A DNA stretch of 54,849 nt from an uncultured bacterium (lineage in GTDB: Bacteria; Bacillota; Clostridia; Oscillospirales; Ruminococcaceae). How positions within the stretch are numbered: position 1 is the stretch's first letter; each line of letters begins with the position of its first letter. The stretch is from assembly GCA_905214265.1 (NCBI GenBank), contig CAJMLQ010000003.1:1-54849 (forward strand). Direction: 5' to 3'. This document shows positions 29,530 to 37,859 of this stretch, in pieces. The position numbers were made by a program, and so were the translations under genes. A model generated the notes under the pieces. It was given only the letters and a program-made list of their open reading frames with translations, was not told where the DNA came from and did no database searches.

Positions 29530-30453
29530 TTATTGCCGGCGGCCGCTCCCATTGCCGAAGCTGACCGGGAACTCCAGCCGTTTAATCTTCCCGCAAGCAA
29601 GCATCCTCTCATACTCTTCCGCCAGTTCCAGGGCCTTCTGCCGGGCAGTTTCAATTAGCTGCGGAACGCTGTCGTGACGCAGCGTTTCCGGCTCATCCAG
29701 ATTGCGCCAGCCCCGGCGGCGCAGATTCAAGCAGTCCCATTCCGGCGCCGACACCTTGGCATGAGAGACAAAATCACTCCAGGACGGATTCAATAGGCCC
29801 ACCGCAAAGGCAAGATGCCCCAGCGTCCTCCCACGGCGATACAGCAGCTCCTCAAAGAACAGCGTGTCGCCAAAAGAGGCCGCCGCTTCCCGTTCCGGCA
29901 GTTTTTCCCCGTATACTTCCCAAACCGCTTCTGAGAGCATCCGGGCGATCTGCTCCTTCTGCAGCAGCGGAAGCTGGTGTCTGTCTGACGGACAGTAATC
30001 TGATATTCTCCGACCGCCCCGGACGGCATACAACGCCACGTCGATGTCCGTCTCGATCTGGCAGTGGATCGTCCCGCTCCAAAGGCCGGGATTTTTTGCC
30101 TCGCCCCGCCGCTGCAGGAAATAAACATATGGATGAATCTCACTGTCCAAAGAATAATGGCAGAGAAATCCGTCCAGATAGGACCCGCATGCTTCTCTCG
30201 CCCAGCCCTTCAGTCCGCTTACATATCGCGCCATGGACAGAAACAGCCCGGCCGTATCCTCCTCATGCATCCGGTTGGCAAGGGGATGGTATGGGCCGCC
30301 CCCTTCCCACAGCCGCCGGTAAAAAAGCGGGTCAGGACCTTGGCAGCCCCAGCGGAACGCCTCCGGATATTCCTCCAGCCGCGCCCGGATCCCGGGACCG
30401 GCTGTGCGGATCACTTCTGTGCCCAGCATATCATGGGTCAGAAAATCTGCCAT
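29530..30453 (-). CDS. Zinc-dependent phospholipase C family protein
   Basis: Member of the zinc-dependent phospholipase C/S1-P1-like family common in Clostridia. Metal-ligand-type residues occur along an all-helical fold: MADFLTHDMLG, RWGCQGPDPLFY, ANRMHEEDTA, FLCHYSLDSEIHPYVYF and IHCQIETDIDV. I take ATG 30453 with AGGGGGAA upstream; the annotated-looking ATG 30474 has no ribosome site. The protein is 307 residues and has no signal peptide, unlike the secreted toxins of this superfamily, so a cytoplasmic phosphohydrolase role is more likely. It stands alone between the rpsR terminator and the MFS gene. Confidence 0.82.
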   Translation of the reverse strand: MADFLTHDMLGTEVIRTAGPGIRARLEEYPEAFRWGCQGPDPLFYRRLWEGGGPYHPLANRMHEEDTAGLFLSMARYVSGLKGWAREACGSYLDGFLCHYSLDSEIHPYVYFLQRRGEAKNPGLWSGTIHCQIETDIDVALYAVRGGRRISDYCPSDRHQLPLLQKEQIARMLSEAVWEVYGEKLPEREAAASFGDTLFFEELLYRRGRTLGHLAFAVGLLNPSWSDFVSHAKVSAPEWDCLNLRRRGWRNLDEPETLRHDSVPQLIETARQKALELAEEYERMLACGKIKRLEFPVSFGNGSGRRQ

Positions 30454-30572
30454 TTGAATTCCCCCTGAAATCATTTTTGCGCTAAAATTTTATTAAGAAA
30501 TTCGGGCAGCTGTCCACTTCCGTTTTCTCGCCGAATTCTTTGGATATTTTCTTTTATTATACACAAAAATGC

Positions 30573-30601
30573 TTTACAAAAAAAGCATTTCCCTGTAAAA
30601 T
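30573..30601 (+). promoter_or_regulatory. Promoter of the MFS transporter gene
   Basis: TTTACA (30573-30578) and TAAAAT (30596-30601), 17 bases apart. Confidence 0.68.
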
Positions 30602-30640
30602 TAAAAGTGTGTTCAAAGTAATTTCACAGGAGGATGCGAC

Positions 30641-31894
30641 ATGGCGTCAGAAAAATTGACCAAAAGCGAAAAAAGCTGGATACTTTACGACGTTGCCAAT
30701 TCTGCTTTTACCATGCTGGTTTCGACCACGATTCCCATCTTTTTCCACAGCCTGACGGAGGAGGCTGGCATCGCCTCGGTACAGTCAACGGCTCTCTGGG
30801 GGAATATCACCTCTATCGCTGTACTGATTTTGGCGTTCCTTTCCCCCATCCTCGGTGCGCTGGCGGATTACAGCGGCATGAAAAAGAAACTGTTCCTGCT
30901 GTTCCTTCTCTTGGGCCTGGCCGGGCTTTTTTCCCTTTCGGTCACCACAGAATGGACGGCCTTCCTTTGTCTCTTTGTCGTCGCCCGGGTGGGGTATTCT
31001 GCCTGCAACGTCTTTTATGACTCCATGCTCACCGACGTGACCACCGACGAAAAAATGGATATGGTTTCCTCCCACGGCTTTGCCTGGGGCTATATCGGCA
31101 GCTGCGTCCCCTTCATCCTGGGCATTGCCTTGATTTTCACCAAGCCCTTCGGCATGTCCACCATGCTGGCCACCCAGATTTCCTTTCTGATCACTGGCGT
31201 ATGGTGGCTGCTCCTGACAATCCCGCTGCTCCGCAACGTCAAGCAGACCTACTGCCTGGAAAACCGGAAGGGAAAGATTGCCGACGCTTTCCGCCGTTTG
31301 GGCCGGACCTTCGGTAAAATCCGACACAACAAGCAGCTCCTTTTCTACATCCTCGCCTATTTTTGCTACATTGACGGCGTATACACCATCATCTCCATGG
31401 CTACCACCTACGGCAATGAGGTGGGAATCGACTCCACTCAGATGATCCTGGCCCTTCTGCTGACCCAGTTTGTCGCCTTTCCCTGCGCGATCCTCAGCGG
31501 CAAGCTCTCACAAAAGTACGGCCCGCTGAAGCTGGTCAAGATTTTTGTCGCCGCCTATGCCGGCATCTGCGTTTTCGGCTTCCAGCTGGATAAAGCCTGG
31601 GAGTTCTGGGTCCTCGCCGTAGCCGTAGGCATGTGCCAGGGCGGCATCCAGGCTCTTTCCCGCTCCCACTACGGTAAGCTCATCCCCAAGGACGAGTCCA
31701 ACGAATACTTTGGCTTTTTCGATATCTTTGGAAAATTCGCCGACTTTCTCGGTCCGCTGATCATCTCCTTCTGTGCGTCGGTTTTCGGCGCTTCCAACTA
31801 CGGCATTCTCGGCCTGATCCTGCTGTTTGTCCTAGGATACGTTCTGATCGTACTCTCACAGCGGGCCGGATGTGCCGCGCAGCCTGTTAAATAA
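30641..31894 (+). CDS. MFS transporter, UMF1/Atg22-like family
   Basis: Integral membrane transporter of the major facilitator superfamily, 417 residues with twelve hydrophobic segments. The N-terminal SWILYDVANSAFTMLVSTTIP is the signature of the UMF1 group, related to yeast vacuolar Atg22; LSRSHYGKLIPKDESNEYFG between segments 10 and 11 is also typical. Bacterial members have no established substrate; amino acids are a guess from Atg22. CACAGGAGG lies eight bases before ATG 30641. It is a single-gene unit with promoter and terminator. Confidence 0.9.
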   Translation: MASEKLTKSEKSWILYDVANSAFTMLVSTTIPIFFHSLTEEAGIASVQSTALWGNITSIAVLILAFLSPILGALADYSGMKKKLFLLFLLLGLAGLFSLSVTTEWTAFLCLFVVARVGYSACNVFYDSMLTDVTTDEKMDMVSSHGFAWGYIGSCVPFILGIALIFTKPFGMSTMLATQISFLITGVWWLLLTIPLLRNVKQTYCLENRKGKIADAFRRLGRTFGKIRHNKQLLFYILAYFCYIDGVYTIISMATTYGNEVGIDSTQMILALLLTQFVAFPCAILSGKLSQKYGPLKLVKIFVAAYAGICVFGFQLDKAWEFWVLAVAVGMCQGGIQALSRSHYGKLIPKDESNEYFGFFDIFGKFADFLGPLIISFCASVFGASNYGILGLILLFVLGYVLIVLSQRAGCAAQPVK

Positions 31895-31907
31895 TCAAGA
31901 ACCTGTT

Positions 31908-31962
31908 CCCGTAACAGAACAGCCGGTCGGAAGAGCTTTCCGGCCGGCTGTTTTGTTACGGG
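31908..31962 (+). terminator. Long inverted repeat, terminator of the MFS gene
   Basis: Twenty-five-pair near-perfect inverted repeat (only two G-U pairs), arms 31908-31932 and 31938-31962, loop GAGCT. The inner half (AACAGCCGG stem followed by TTTT) resembles an intrinsic terminator; the outer extension is unusually long. Confidence 0.7.
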
Positions 31963-32083
31963 AAAGGGGCATCGTTCGCTTTAGTCCCAAACCTCATTTT
32001 CCATATGAAATCACCCGCTTCTCTGGCCTTTTTCCAGAAAATGTGGTAAAATAAAGAAAATTCCTTTGAAACGAGGTTCCCAT

Positions 32084-33169
32084 ATGGATGCCAATGCCGC
32101 CGATTATTCCGCCCTCCTCTCCCGGCCCGAGATCCGCCTTCCCCTGCCCCACAACCTTTTGGACGGAAAGCGGGTCCTGATAACCGGTGGAGGCGGCTCC
32201 ATTGGATCCGAAATCTGCCGCCAGATCGCCGCGGCGCCTGTCCGGGAGCTGATCATAGCCGATATCAACGAAAACAGCGCCTACGCCCTTCAGCAGGAAC
32301 TGCTGGCGCGCCATGGAAGCGTTCTGCCCCTCCGCATTGAAATCGGCTCCATCCGGGACCGTAGCCGGATGCGGCAAATGTTTGCCAACCTCCGCCCCGA
32401 GGTAGTTTTTCATGCTGCTGCCCACAAGCATGTCCCCCTGATGGAGGCCTGTCCCGGCGAAGCCATCAAAAACAACGTTTTCGGCACCCGCAATGTTTTG
32501 GAAGCCGCCTGTGATGCCGGTACGGAGCGTTTCCTCCTGATTTCCACGGATAAGGCCGTTCATCCTTCCAGCGTCATGGGAGCGACCAAGCTGCTGGCCG
32601 AACGGCTTGCTGGACTGCCCTGGGGACGGATGATCTGCTCTTCCGTCCGTTTCGGAAACGTCCTTGGCTCCGCCGGCTCTGTCCTCCCCCTGTTTCAGCA
32701 GCAGATTGCCGCGGGAGGGCCCGTTCTCGTCACTGACCGCCGGATGACCCGCTATTTCATGACCATCCCAGAGGCTGTTTCCCTGGTGCTGCAAGCTGCT
32801 GCCCAAGCTCGGGGTAACGAAATTTTCATCCTGGATATGGGGGAGCCGATCTCCATCCTCTCTCTGGCAGAAAAACTGATCTGCTTGCATGGCCGGGTGC
32901 CCTATGAGGAGGTTCCCATCCGCTTCACCGGCCTGCGTCCCGGTGAAAAGTTGACGGAAGAGCTGCTGACCTTGAAAGAAGCGCAGACGGTTTCCCGCAG
33001 CGGCCGGATCCTGGCAGCCCATCCAAGCCCAGTCTCCGCCGGACTGCTTACCGAATCTCTGGAGTCTCTTCAGAAAGCGGTTCTCTCCGATGACCGAGAG
33101 GCGCAGCGGCAGGCGCTTTTCCAAGCGGTCCAGCGCTTATCAGACGAAAAAAAGTCCCCTGTTTCCTAA
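32084..33169 (+). CDS. CapD/FlaA1-like nucleotide-sugar dehydratase, soluble short form
   Basis: Extended short-chain dehydrogenase of the polysaccharide-biosynthesis CapD family; relatives dehydrate or epimerise UDP-N-acetylhexosamines. Cofactor loop ITGGGGSIGSEICRQ (NAD(P)), VFHAAAHKHVPLME, the catalytic region LISTDKAVHPSSVMGATK with Met in place of the usual Tyr as in FlaA1-type enzymes, and FTGLRPGEKLTEELL are present. At 361 residues it lacks the four N-terminal membrane segments of full CapD. ATG 32084 has GAGG eight bases upstream; TTG 32066 is a weak alternative. The gene's end overlaps the terminator of the opposing clpX. No polysaccharide cluster is adjacent. Confidence 0.88.
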   Translation: MDANAADYSALLSRPEIRLPLPHNLLDGKRVLITGGGGSIGSEICRQIAAAPVRELIIADINENSAYALQQELLARHGSVLPLRIEIGSIRDRSRMRQMFANLRPEVVFHAAAHKHVPLMEACPGEAIKNNVFGTRNVLEAACDAGTERFLLISTDKAVHPSSVMGATKLLAERLAGLPWGRMICSSVRFGNVLGSAGSVLPLFQQQIAAGGPVLVTDRRMTRYFMTIPEAVSLVLQAAAQARGNEIFILDMGEPISILSLAEKLICLHGRVPYEEVPIRFTGLRPGEKLTEELLTLKEAQTVSRSGRILAAHPSPVSAGLLTESLESLQKAVLSDDREAQRQALFQAVQRLSDEKKSPVS

Positions 33170-33180
33170 CAGGGGACTTT
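33147..33180 (-). terminator. Terminator of clpX
   Basis: Thirteen-pair perfect stem (AAAGTCCCCTGTT and complement), loop of four, followed by a seven-T run on the minus strand. It starts four bases after the clpX stop and covers the stop codon of the convergent CapD-like gene. Confidence 0.9.
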
Positions 33181-33183
33181 GGG

Positions 33184-34467
33184 TTATCTCGCTTTTTTCA
33201 GCGCTGGTTTCCGCCGAACAACTTTGGCGGTATCCGTTCCTTCGACAACCTCCGGCGTGATGATCACCTTGGCGATGCCCTCGTCTGAAGGAATCATGAA
33301 CATCAGATTCAGTAGAAGATCTTCCATAATGTTCCGCAGGCCGCGGGCGCCGGTTTTGCGCTTGATTGCCTCACGAGCCACCGCGCGCATGGTTTCCTCA
33401 TCCATTACCAGTTCCACATCGTCCAGCGCAAAGAGCGAACTGTACTGCTTGAACAGGGAGTTTTTCGGCTCCACCAGCACCCGGACCAGTTGTTCTTCGT
33501 TGAGATCGTCCAGAGTCGTAATAACCGGAAGACGTCCTACCAGTTCCGGAATCAACCCAAATTTAACCAGATCGTCCGGCAGGACTTTCTTATAAAGCGC
33601 ACTCTTATCATCGTCGCTCTTCTTCCGGACATCGCCGTTAAAGCCCATCATGGATGAATCCAGACGCCGCCCGACCACCTTGTCGATACCCTCAAAGGCG
33701 CCGCCGCAGATGAACAGGATATTCTTGGTGTTGAGCTGAATAAATTCCTGATGCGGGTGCTTCCGGCCGCCCTGGGGCGGAACGTTGGAAACGGTTCCCT
33801 CCAGGATTTTCAGCAGCGCCTGCTGTACGCCTTCGCCGCTGACGTCCCGGGTAATGGAAGGGTTCTCGGACTTCCGGGTGATCTTATCGATCTCATCAAT
33901 GTAGATAATGCCGCGCTCGGCTGCCTCGATGTCATAATCCGCCGCCTGGATCAGCCGAACCAGAACGTTTTCCACATCGTCGCCAACATAACCAGCTTCG
34001 GTCAGGGTCGTCGCGTCAGCAATGGCGAAAGGAACGTTGAGGACCTTTGCCAGAGTCTGAGCCAGCATGGTTTTTCCCACGCCAGTGGGTCCAAGCAGCA
34101 GCACATTGCTCTTCTGGATCTCCACATCCTCTTCTGCAGGCGCCATAAAGATCCGCTTATAATGGTTATAAACCGCCACAGACAGAGCAATTTTCGCCTT
34201 GTCCTGGCCGATCACATACTGGTCGAGAACCTCTTTGATCTCCGCGGGTTTAAGCAACTCCGGCACCTTATCCGGGTCAATGGGCTGCTGGCTCCGGCTG
34301 CTGCCCGGCTCCGGGAAGATACCTTCTTCCACCAGCATTTCATAGCACAATGCAACGCAGTTGTCGCAGATATTCGCCCGGGCAGAATGGAGCATCCGCT
34401 CCACACTCTGCTCCGGTTTTCCGCAAAAACTGCATCGCACCGATTCTCTTTCATTATTTTCTGGCAT
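33184..34467 (-). CDS. clpX: ATP-dependent Clp protease, ATP-binding subunit ClpX
   Basis: AAA+ unfoldase that feeds proteins to ClpP. An N-terminal C4 zinc finger (CSFCGK ... ICDNCV, residues 9-38) is followed by the ATPase core with Walker A LLGPTGVGKT, Walker B IIYIDEIDKI, the pore loop AGYVGDDVE, the RKSENPSITRDVSGEG sensor region and the ClpP-docking loop in the FIPSDEG area near the end. Length of 427 residues is normal. AAGGAGGCATCG precedes the ATG. It lies after clpP in the common tig-clpP-clpX order and ends at a strong terminator. Confidence 0.97.
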   Translation of the reverse strand: MPENNERESVRCSFCGKPEQSVERMLHSARANICDNCVALCYEMLVEEGIFPEPGSSRSQQPIDPDKVPELLKPAEIKEVLDQYVIGQDKAKIALSVAVYNHYKRIFMAPAEEDVEIQKSNVLLLGPTGVGKTMLAQTLAKVLNVPFAIADATTLTEAGYVGDDVENVLVRLIQAADYDIEAAERGIIYIDEIDKITRKSENPSITRDVSGEGVQQALLKILEGTVSNVPPQGGRKHPHQEFIQLNTKNILFICGGAFEGIDKVVGRRLDSSMMGFNGDVRKKSDDDKSALYKKVLPDDLVKFGLIPELVGRLPVITTLDDLNEEQLVRVLVEPKNSLFKQYSSLFALDDVELVMDEETMRAVAREAIKRKTGARGLRNIMEDLLLNLMFMIPSDEGIAKVIITPEVVEGTDTAKVVRRKPALKKAR

Positions 34468-34513
34468 GAATCGATGCCTCCTTCTAACAGGCCCGTGTCA
34501 GCCGGCAAAATGC

Positions 34514-35095
34514 TCAGTGGTGGGCGATAATCTGGTCAACTACGCCATACTCCAGCGCCTCCTGCGCGGACATGAAATGGTCCCGTTCACAGTCGGCAGC
34601 TACGGTCTCATACGGCTTCCCGCAGTTATCCGCCAGGATCTGCGTCAGATTTTTTTTCATTTTCAGGACACGCTCCGCCTGGATGGCGATATCCGTAGCC
34701 TGCCCCTGGGCGCCGCCGGAGGGCTGATGGATCATGATTTCACTGTTGGGGAGCGCAAGCCGCCGGCCCTTTGTGCCGCTGGAAAGCAAAAATGCCCCCA
34801 TGGACGCCGCCATTCCCACGCAAATGGTGGAGACGTCGCATTTTACAAACTGCATGGTGTCGTAAATCGCCATCCCGGCCGTAATGGAGCCGCCGGGGCT
34901 GTTGATGTACAGGCTGATTTCCTTTTCCGGATCCTGGCTTTCCAGATACAAAAGCTGTGCGACAACCAGCGATGCCGTCGCATCGTTGACCTCTTCGCAG
35001 AGCATAATAATCCGGTCGTTCAAAAGCCGGGAAAAAATGTCGTAAGACCGCTCGCCACGGCTGGTCTGTTCGATTACCATTGGGACCAAACTCAT
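34514..35095 (-). CDS. clpP: ATP-dependent Clp protease, proteolytic subunit ClpP
   Basis: Serine peptidase that forms the double heptameric chamber. Catalytic Ser is in GMAASMGAFLL, His in EIMIHQPSGG and Asp in the following KNLTQILADN region; YINSPGGSITAGMAIYD lines the oxyanion side. I start at ATG 35095, eight bases after GGAGG; the upstream ATG overlaps that ribosome site. The product is 193 residues, normal. A 46-base gap separates it from clpX, and 180 bases from tig. A possible promoter (TTTGCC, TATACT at 35193-35198, spacing 16) lies in that gap. Confidence 0.97.
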   Translation of the reverse strand: MSLVPMVIEQTSRGERSYDIFSRLLNDRIIMLCEEVNDATASLVVAQLLYLESQDPEKEISLYINSPGGSITAGMAIYDTMQFVKCDVSTICVGMAASMGAFLLSSGTKGRRLALPNSEIMIHQPSGGAQGQATDIAIQAERVLKMKKNLTQILADNCGKPYETVAADCERDHFMSAQEALEYGVVDQIIAHH

Positions 35096-35274
35096 AAATA
35101 AGTCCTCCATTCAAAGTTCTTGCCGCAGAAACACGAACAACTATTGGCCGGCACACTGCTGTCCCACTCCAATAGCTGCACGCGTCACTGTTTAGTATAA
35201 ACCCGAAACATGAACGGCAAACAGACCATCTGCAACCTTTTCATGAACGGTTTTTTATGCTGGAGGGTTCCGGA

Positions 35275-36555
35275 TTACTCGGCAACCGCGCTGTCGCGGA
35301 TCAGGTCGATGGCCTTGTTGACCGCAACGTCCTTTTTCACATCTGCGGCGGGAATCATGGGCTTGAGCTTCTCAACGTCCATCTTATAGGCTTCCGCCAG
35401 ACGGGCATACTCTTTTTCGATCTCCTCTTCTGTGGGCTCGATCCCCTCAACCTCAACGATCTTCTCCAGGGCAAGGCGGATCTTCACCTGACGCTGGGCC
35501 TGGGCCTCAAAGGTCTTGCGGAAGGAATCCTTGTCAAGGCCGGAATACTGAAGATACAGATCGAGATTCAGCCCCTGGGACTGGAGACGGTATTCGAAAT
35601 CCCGGATCATTTCATCAATGCGGACTTCGTACATCTCCGCAGGAATCTCCGCCTCCATGTTTTCGATCACAGCGTCGATGAGTTTGTTCTCGAATTCAGA
35701 AGCCGCTTTTTTCTCGTTGGCCTCTGCCTGGCGCCTGCGGATATCCTCCTTCAGCTCCTCCAGGGTGTCAAACTCGCTGACGTCCTTGGCAAACTCGTCG
35801 TCCGCCTCGGGCAGCTCTTTGGTGCTGATGCCGTGGAGCTTTACTTTAAAGGTGGTTTCCTTCCCCTTGAGCTCTTCCGCATGGTAGTCCTCCGGGAAGG
35901 TCACGTTGACGTCAAATTCATCGCCAACATTGTGGCCGATGATCTGTTCCTCAAAGCCGGGGATAAACTGGCCGGAACCGATGGTCAGACTAAAGTTTTC
36001 CCCCTTGCCGCCGTCAAAAGGCTCGCCGTTCAGGAAGCCCTCGAAATCGATGGAAACGATGTCGCCGTTCTCCACCGCGCGGCCTTCCACGTCGACGGTG
36101 CGGGCGTTGCGCTCGCGCATCCGATCAATTTCCGCCGTAATATCCACGTCGGTGACTTCCGCCACTTCCTTGGAGGCCTTGATGCCCTTGTAGTCCTTCA
36201 CGACGACCTCGGGCTTCACAGTGCAGACAGCCTTGAAAGTCACGCCGTTTTCCTTGGAAACATCGGTGACTTCCACTTCCGGACGGCAGACGATCTCCAG
36301 CTCCGCCTCTTCCACAGCGGACTGCAGCGCGCCGGGATATACGTCGTTTACAGCATCCTCAAAGAAGATGCCTTCGCCGTACAGCTTCTCGATGGTCTTA
36401 CGGGGCGCATGGCCCTTTCGGAAACCGGGGACCTCAATCCGTTTGACTTTCTTTTTATAAACCCGCTCGCAGGCCTTTTCAAATTCCGCAGCCGGGACCA
36501 AAACTTCTAGCTCAAACTTATTGGTTTCCACATTGTTTTTCGACACTAAACTCAT
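35275..36555 (-). CDS. tig: Trigger factor
   Basis: Ribosome-associated chaperone and prolyl isomerase. The N-terminal ribosome-binding domain contains VPGFRKGHAPRKTIEKLYG (the FRK signature near residue 43), the middle domain is FKBP-like (VENGDIVSIDFEGFLNGEPFDGG, FIPGFEEQIIGHNVGDE), and the C-terminal 180 residues are helical arms. Length of 426 residues is typical. It is the first gene of the tig-clpP-clpX group and has its own extended -10 promoter about 90 bases upstream. Confidence 0.97.
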   Translation of the reverse strand: MSLVSKNNVETNKFELEVLVPAAEFEKACERVYKKKVKRIEVPGFRKGHAPRKTIEKLYGEGIFFEDAVNDVYPGALQSAVEEAELEIVCRPEVEVTDVSKENGVTFKAVCTVKPEVVVKDYKGIKASKEVAEVTDVDITAEIDRMRERNARTVDVEGRAVENGDIVSIDFEGFLNGEPFDGGKGENFSLTIGSGQFIPGFEEQIIGHNVGDEFDVNVTFPEDYHAEELKGKETTFKVKLHGISTKELPEADDEFAKDVSEFDTLEELKEDIRRRQAEANEKKAASEFENKLIDAVIENMEAEIPAEMYEVRIDEMIRDFEYRLQSQGLNLDLYLQYSGLDKDSFRKTFEAQAQRQVKIRLALEKIVEVEGIEPTEEEIEKEYARLAEAYKMDVEKLKPMIPAADVKKDVAVNKAIDLIRDSAVAE

Positions 36556-36650
36556 GAAACTTCCTCCTGTTATTCCGTCAAAGCAGCCGTTGAAGCCCCC
36601 TGAACGAATCCTTTGCGAAAGCCCGCGGAGCAGACTTTTCAGACTAATTT

Positions 36651-36659
36651 ATTATAGCA
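36651..36659 (-). promoter_or_regulatory. Extended -10 promoter of tig
   Basis: TGCTATAAT on the minus strand: consensus -10 with an upstream TGN. The -35 region (TAGCAA) is poor. Confidence 0.6.
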
Positions 36660-36712
36660 CAACTCCATTGGATTTGCTAGTTTTTCTGATGAACTTTTGG
36701 TTTTTTTACGAA

Positions 36713-37390
36713 TTATATGATTTTAACTGGATTGAATTGGATAAAATCACAGGATATCAGCCGAAAATCAATACCATTCCGTTCTCCGTTAATGGCGTAG
36801 CCAGCAGAATAGCCGTGAATGTGCCCGTAATACACTTTCCGGATTCCGTACTCCAGCAGCACATCCAGGATCTCGTAGCACTCCCCGCCGCCGTAAACCG
36901 GCGGATAGTGCAGGAACACCAGCGGCTCCTTCTGAAGCTTTTTCCCGGCCTCCAAAGACAAGCGAAGCCGCCCGCATTCCCGCAGGAGGACCTTCTTGTC
37001 CGTCTGCTCATTCATCCAGCCCCTGGTGCCGCAGATGGCGTAATTCCCGTATTCATAGGCGTTGTTGAACAAAATTTTCAGTGTGGAAAACCCGTTTTCC
37101 GCAAAAAAACGCTCCACCTTGGTTTTGGTGGAAAACCATAGATCATGGTTTCCCTTAAGCAGAAGCTTGGTCCCAGGAAGACTGTCCAGAAAGGCGAAGT
37201 CCTTCACCGAGTCTCCCAATTCCAGCGCCCAGGAGATGTCCCCGGCGACGACCACCGTATCTTCCGGGCGGACGTTTTCCCGCCAATTTTTTTCCAATTT
37301 CTGCACATATCCGTCCCAGCCTGGAAAAACGTCCATGGGCTTGTCGACTCCCAAGGAAAGGTGCAGATCCGCAATTGCAAATAAACTCAT
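36713..37390 (-). CDS. Metallophosphoesterase
   Basis: Calcineurin-like phosphoesterase with a dinuclear metal site. Motifs in order: FAIADLHLSLG (D-x-H), VVAGDISWA (GD), LLKGNHDLW (GNHD), FLHYPPVYG and YYGHIHG (GHxH). The protein is 225 residues. AAAAAAGGATG precedes the ATG. It belongs to the widespread YmdB/YkuE-unlike bacterial group annotated only as metallophosphoesterase; substrates could be cyclic nucleotides, phosphoproteins or lipids. It shares no operon partner; tig lies downstream on the same strand with its own promoter between the two genes. Confidence 0.9.
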   Translation of the reverse strand: MSLFAIADLHLSLGVDKPMDVFPGWDGYVQKLEKNWRENVRPEDTVVVAGDISWALELGDSVKDFAFLDSLPGTKLLLKGNHDLWFSTKTKVERFFAENGFSTLKILFNNAYEYGNYAICGTRGWMNEQTDKKVLLRECGRLRLSLEAGKKLQKEPLVFLHYPPVYGGGECYEILDVLLEYGIRKVYYGHIHGYSAGYAINGERNGIDFRLISCDFIQFNPVKII

Positions 37391-37566
37391 AAATCATCCT
37401 TTTTTTTCACGCGGCTCGTAAAAATTGCCACTCATATCGCAGCCACAGCGGCTCAAACTAGTATGGGAAAGAGCCGGAAAAGCCCTTTCCGCAGCCGGAT
37501 CTGTTCTGCTCCGGCTGGTCTCACGCTCCAAAATAAAAATTGCAACGCTTGAGAGGAGGACCCCCT

Positions 37567-37740
37567 ATGTCCGAAGTGGGAAAAAACAAACCCGCCATCC
37601 CCTGCGTCAAATGCGACGTGACCAACTGCATCCATAATAACCATGAATGCTGCTGCACCGCCAAGGATATCAAGATCGGTCCGCATTTTGCCAACTGTTG
37701 TTCCGACACGGTCTGCCAAAGCTTCGCTTCCCAGAAGTAA
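37567..37740 (+). CDS. DUF1540 domain protein, small cysteine-rich
   Basis: A 57-residue protein with eight cysteines: CVKCDVTNC near residues 14-22, ECCCTA near 29-34, and CCSDTVC near 46-52. This spacing identifies DUF1540, a short metal-binding domain found in spore-forming Firmicutes; it is present in some proteins of the spore surface, but this protein's role is unknown. GAGAGGAGG lies seven bases before ATG 37567; the upstream frame start lacks a ribosome site. A terminator follows. No clear promoter was found. Confidence 0.88.
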   Translation: MSEVGKNKPAIPCVKCDVTNCIHNNHECCCTAKDIKIGPHFANCCSDTVCQSFASQK

Positions 37741-37816
37741 TCTGCCACAATCGCTTCCGGCACGGGGCAGAAACCTGTCGGAAGGGGGCAGGCAACTGTG
37801 CCCGGATCGGACCCGC

Positions 37817-37858
37817 AGCGCGGAAGAAGGAAGTTGGGCCCTCTTCCGCGCTCCGCTT
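37817..37858 (+). terminator. Terminator of the DUF1540 gene
   Basis: Ten-pair stem AGCGCGGAAG/CTTCCGCGCT, then CCGC and five T. The T-run touches the stop codon of the convergent thrC. Confidence 0.75.
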
Positions 37859-37859
37859 T

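Noticed and set aside
35096..35274. Separate small gene between clpP and tig
   Set aside because: No frame with a ribosome site is visible; the gap holds at most a weak clpP promoter.
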